Positions 31,142 through 32,181 of a stretch of 32,181 nt of DNA are shown here, in pieces. The position numbers and the translations under genes were made by a program. The notes under the pieces are model-generated. The model worked only from the letters and a program-made list of their open reading frames with translations, had not been told where the DNA came from and ran no database searches. How positions within the stretch are numbered: position 1 is the first letter of the stretch; each line of letters starts with the position of its first letter. The stretch comes from Candidatus Saccharimonadota bacterium. Lineage in GTDB: Bacteria > Patescibacteriota > Saccharimonadia > Saccharimonadales > Saccharimonadaceae. The stretch is taken from the NCBI GenBank assembly GCA_002726935.1, contig PBTC01000001.1:1-32181 (forward strand). Direction: 5' to 3'.

Positions 31142-31918
31142 ATGGCACGAGACAAGAAGCTCATTATCGGTAACTGGAAAATGAACCTTGGCGTTCATGA
31201 GGCAAGTTTGTATGTCCATAAGCTAGCTGATCAGGTGAAGTCACATCGTGATGTTGAAGTCGTGTTGGCGCCGACTATTCTGGCGCTGCAAACGCTGAGT
31301 GTTCAGGTTAATTACCGACAGTTCAAGCTGGCAGCGCAGAACTTCTACTGGCGCGACCATGGTGCATTTACTGGCGAAGTATCCGCAACGCAGCTGCGCG
31401 GAATTGTTCAGTACGGACTGGTAGGCCACTCTGAGCGACGACATGTTTTTCATGAAACCGATAAGGACACGCGTGCGAAAGTCCAGGCCGCATTACGCAA
31501 CGGCATTAAGCCTATCCTTTGTATCGGTGAGACGGCAAGTGAGCGAACAATGGGCGAGACGAGCGATGCGCTGTATGACCAGCTGATAGGTGGTTTAGCG
31601 AATGTGACGAGCGAAGAGCTTGAGGACGTTATTATTGCGTACGAACCAGTGTGGGCGATCGGAACGGGCAATAACGCCGTTCCAAACGACGTGATCGCAG
31701 CTGCACGAGCTATCCGCCACCACTTGAAGCACCTTTATGGGTCACGAGCGGCTTCTAGTGTCACTATTTTGTACGGCGGAAGTGTTACCGAGCACAGTGC
31801 GGCAGATTATTTGGCTCTTTCAGAAATCGATGGACTCTTGATCGGTGGTGCGAGTCTTGATGCCAGCGCCTTTGCGGGTATTGTCGAAAAAGCATATCAG
31901 AGTGTGAAGAAGAAATAA
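31142..31918 (+). CDS. tpiA: Triosephosphate isomerase
   Basis: TpiA interconverts dihydroxyacetone phosphate and glyceraldehyde-3-phosphate. The 258-residue protein has NWKMN (Lys13), the catalytic His in VGHSERR, the catalytic Glu in AYEPVWAIGTG, the phosphate-binding ILYGGSV and LLIGGASLDASAF. TATAAG at 31127-31132, nine bases before ATG, may give a second leaderless transcript besides the pyk-pgk one. It is followed after 12 bases by the next gene. Confidence 0.96.
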   Translation: MARDKKLIIGNWKMNLGVHEASLYVHKLADQVKSHRDVEVVLAPTILALQTLSVQVNYRQFKLAAQNFYWRDHGAFTGEVSATQLRGIVQYGLVGHSERRHVFHETDKDTRAKVQAALRNGIKPILCIGETASERTMGETSDALYDQLIGGLANVTSEELEDVIIAYEPVWAIGTGNNAVPNDVIAAARAIRHHLKHLYGSRAASSVTILYGGSVTEHSAADYLALSEIDGLLIGGASLDASAFAGIVEKAYQSVKKK

Positions 31919-31930
31919 CAGGAGTGGGCT

Positions 31931-32181
31931 ATGCAGGATATTGATTTTGACGAACTTGATAGGGCAGTGAGTTCGGTGATGGGAACGCCCCGATCAGAGC
32001 CTCGTCAAGGTGTCGATGCTCGTGCCGTTCACCCTTCACCTGCAACGACGTCGCCGACTGCATCACTTGCTACTCGACGAAGCGGTCGTTTCATGGACGT
32101 CGTTCATCCGTCTTCTGACATGCGCAGCGCGGCACCAGCGCAACCGCCAAAAGAGCAGCCTGTTGAGCAGAAGGCAAGCTC
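31931..32181 (+). CDS. Unknown protein, 5' part only (runs off the window)
   Basis: The visible 83 codons encode an acidic start (MQDIDFDELDRAVSSVMG) and a low-complexity Pro/Ala/Ser/Arg-rich stretch (RSGRFMDVVHPSSDMRS; PAQPPKEQPVEQ). GGAG ten bases upstream of ATG is a likely Shine-Dalgarno, and the gene lies 12 bases after tpiA, so it is probably co-transcribed. The linker-like composition suggests a membrane or scaffold protein whose folded part is beyond the window. Confidence 0.7.
   Translation, partial: MQDIDFDELDRAVSSVMGTPRSEPRQGVDARAVHPSPATTSPTASLATRRSGRFMDVVHPSSDMRSAAPAQPPKEQPVEQKAS

Noticed and set aside
1-32181. CRISPR array
   Set aside because: No set of regularly spaced direct repeats was seen. 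The repeats present are gene-internal protein repeats and inverted repeats.
1-32181. Alternative genetic code (UGA as glycine), known in some CPR lineages
   Set aside because: Several genes end at UGA at the expected family length, and glycines in conserved motifs use GGN codons, so the standard code fits.

Overview
The window looks like chromosomal DNA of a small-genomed member of the Candidate Phyla Radiation, most likely a Candidatus Saccharibacteria (TM7) relative. This is inferred from the gene mix: many short prepilins sharing one near-identical N-terminal helix, a MurA with an N-terminal XRE domain, a short MetK, an LPVTG surface protein with VCE.ATK repeats, a 7TM histidine kinase, and a pyk-pgk-tpiA glycolytic block. 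UGA is read as stop throughout. No rRNA or marker gene is present to prove the phylum.

Layout. 0.1-2.8 kb: histidine phosphatase, membrane protein, and metK (minus strand) behind a SAM-clan riboswitch. 2.8-3.9 kb: two pilins. 3.9-8.8 kb: DUF1653 protein, a GC-rich membrane-protein gene, a small CBU_0592-like membrane protein, an HtrA-type protease, XRE-MurA, and glyA divergent from it across a perfect inverted repeat. 8.8-13.6 kb: two tandem-duplicate pilins, then a three-gene minor-prepilin operon whose products carry a LamG domain and a phage-tail-fibre-like triple repeat. 13.6-14.9 kb: murB, tRNA-Arg(UCG), tRNA-Lys(CUU). 14.9-17.5 kb: decayed mobile DNA (IS30-like and IS3-like relics, dense inverted repeats, a membrane protein and one intact small gene), closed by a second, atypical tRNA-Lys(CUU). 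17.5-18.6 kb: XRE regulator, and a phospholipase-D-like gene broken by a one-base frameshift in a short operon. 18.7-23.6 kb: folD, a single-domain response regulator, an acyltransferase-like membrane protein, a large histidine kinase and a small membrane protein. 23.6-25.1 kb: LPVTG wall-anchored surface protein. 25.3-28.2 kb: a strikingly GC-rich cassette (proline-rich lipoprotein, four-helix membrane protein, and an unrecognised small protein transcribed the other way with a structured leader). 28.3-32.2 kb: tRNA-Glu, pyk, pgk, tpiA and the start of an unknown gene.

Genes in common. Seven prepilin-like genes, the LPVTG protein and the lipoprotein make this a region rich in cell-surface functions, as expected for an epibiont that attaches to a host. 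MurA, MurB, GlyA, FolD and MetK supply peptidoglycan precursors and one-carbon metabolism.

Expression signals. Most native genes have a TATAAT-like hexamer only 6-12 nt before the start codon and no Shine-Dalgarno sequence, which points to leaderless mRNAs. metK, the surface protein, two pilins and the GC-rich cassette instead have leaders and Shine-Dalgarno sites. The GC-rich cassette and the lone GC-rich gene at 4.2-4.6 kb look acquired, perhaps from a high-GC host; that is inference from composition alone. All coordinates and motifs were read by eye, and no database search was run.
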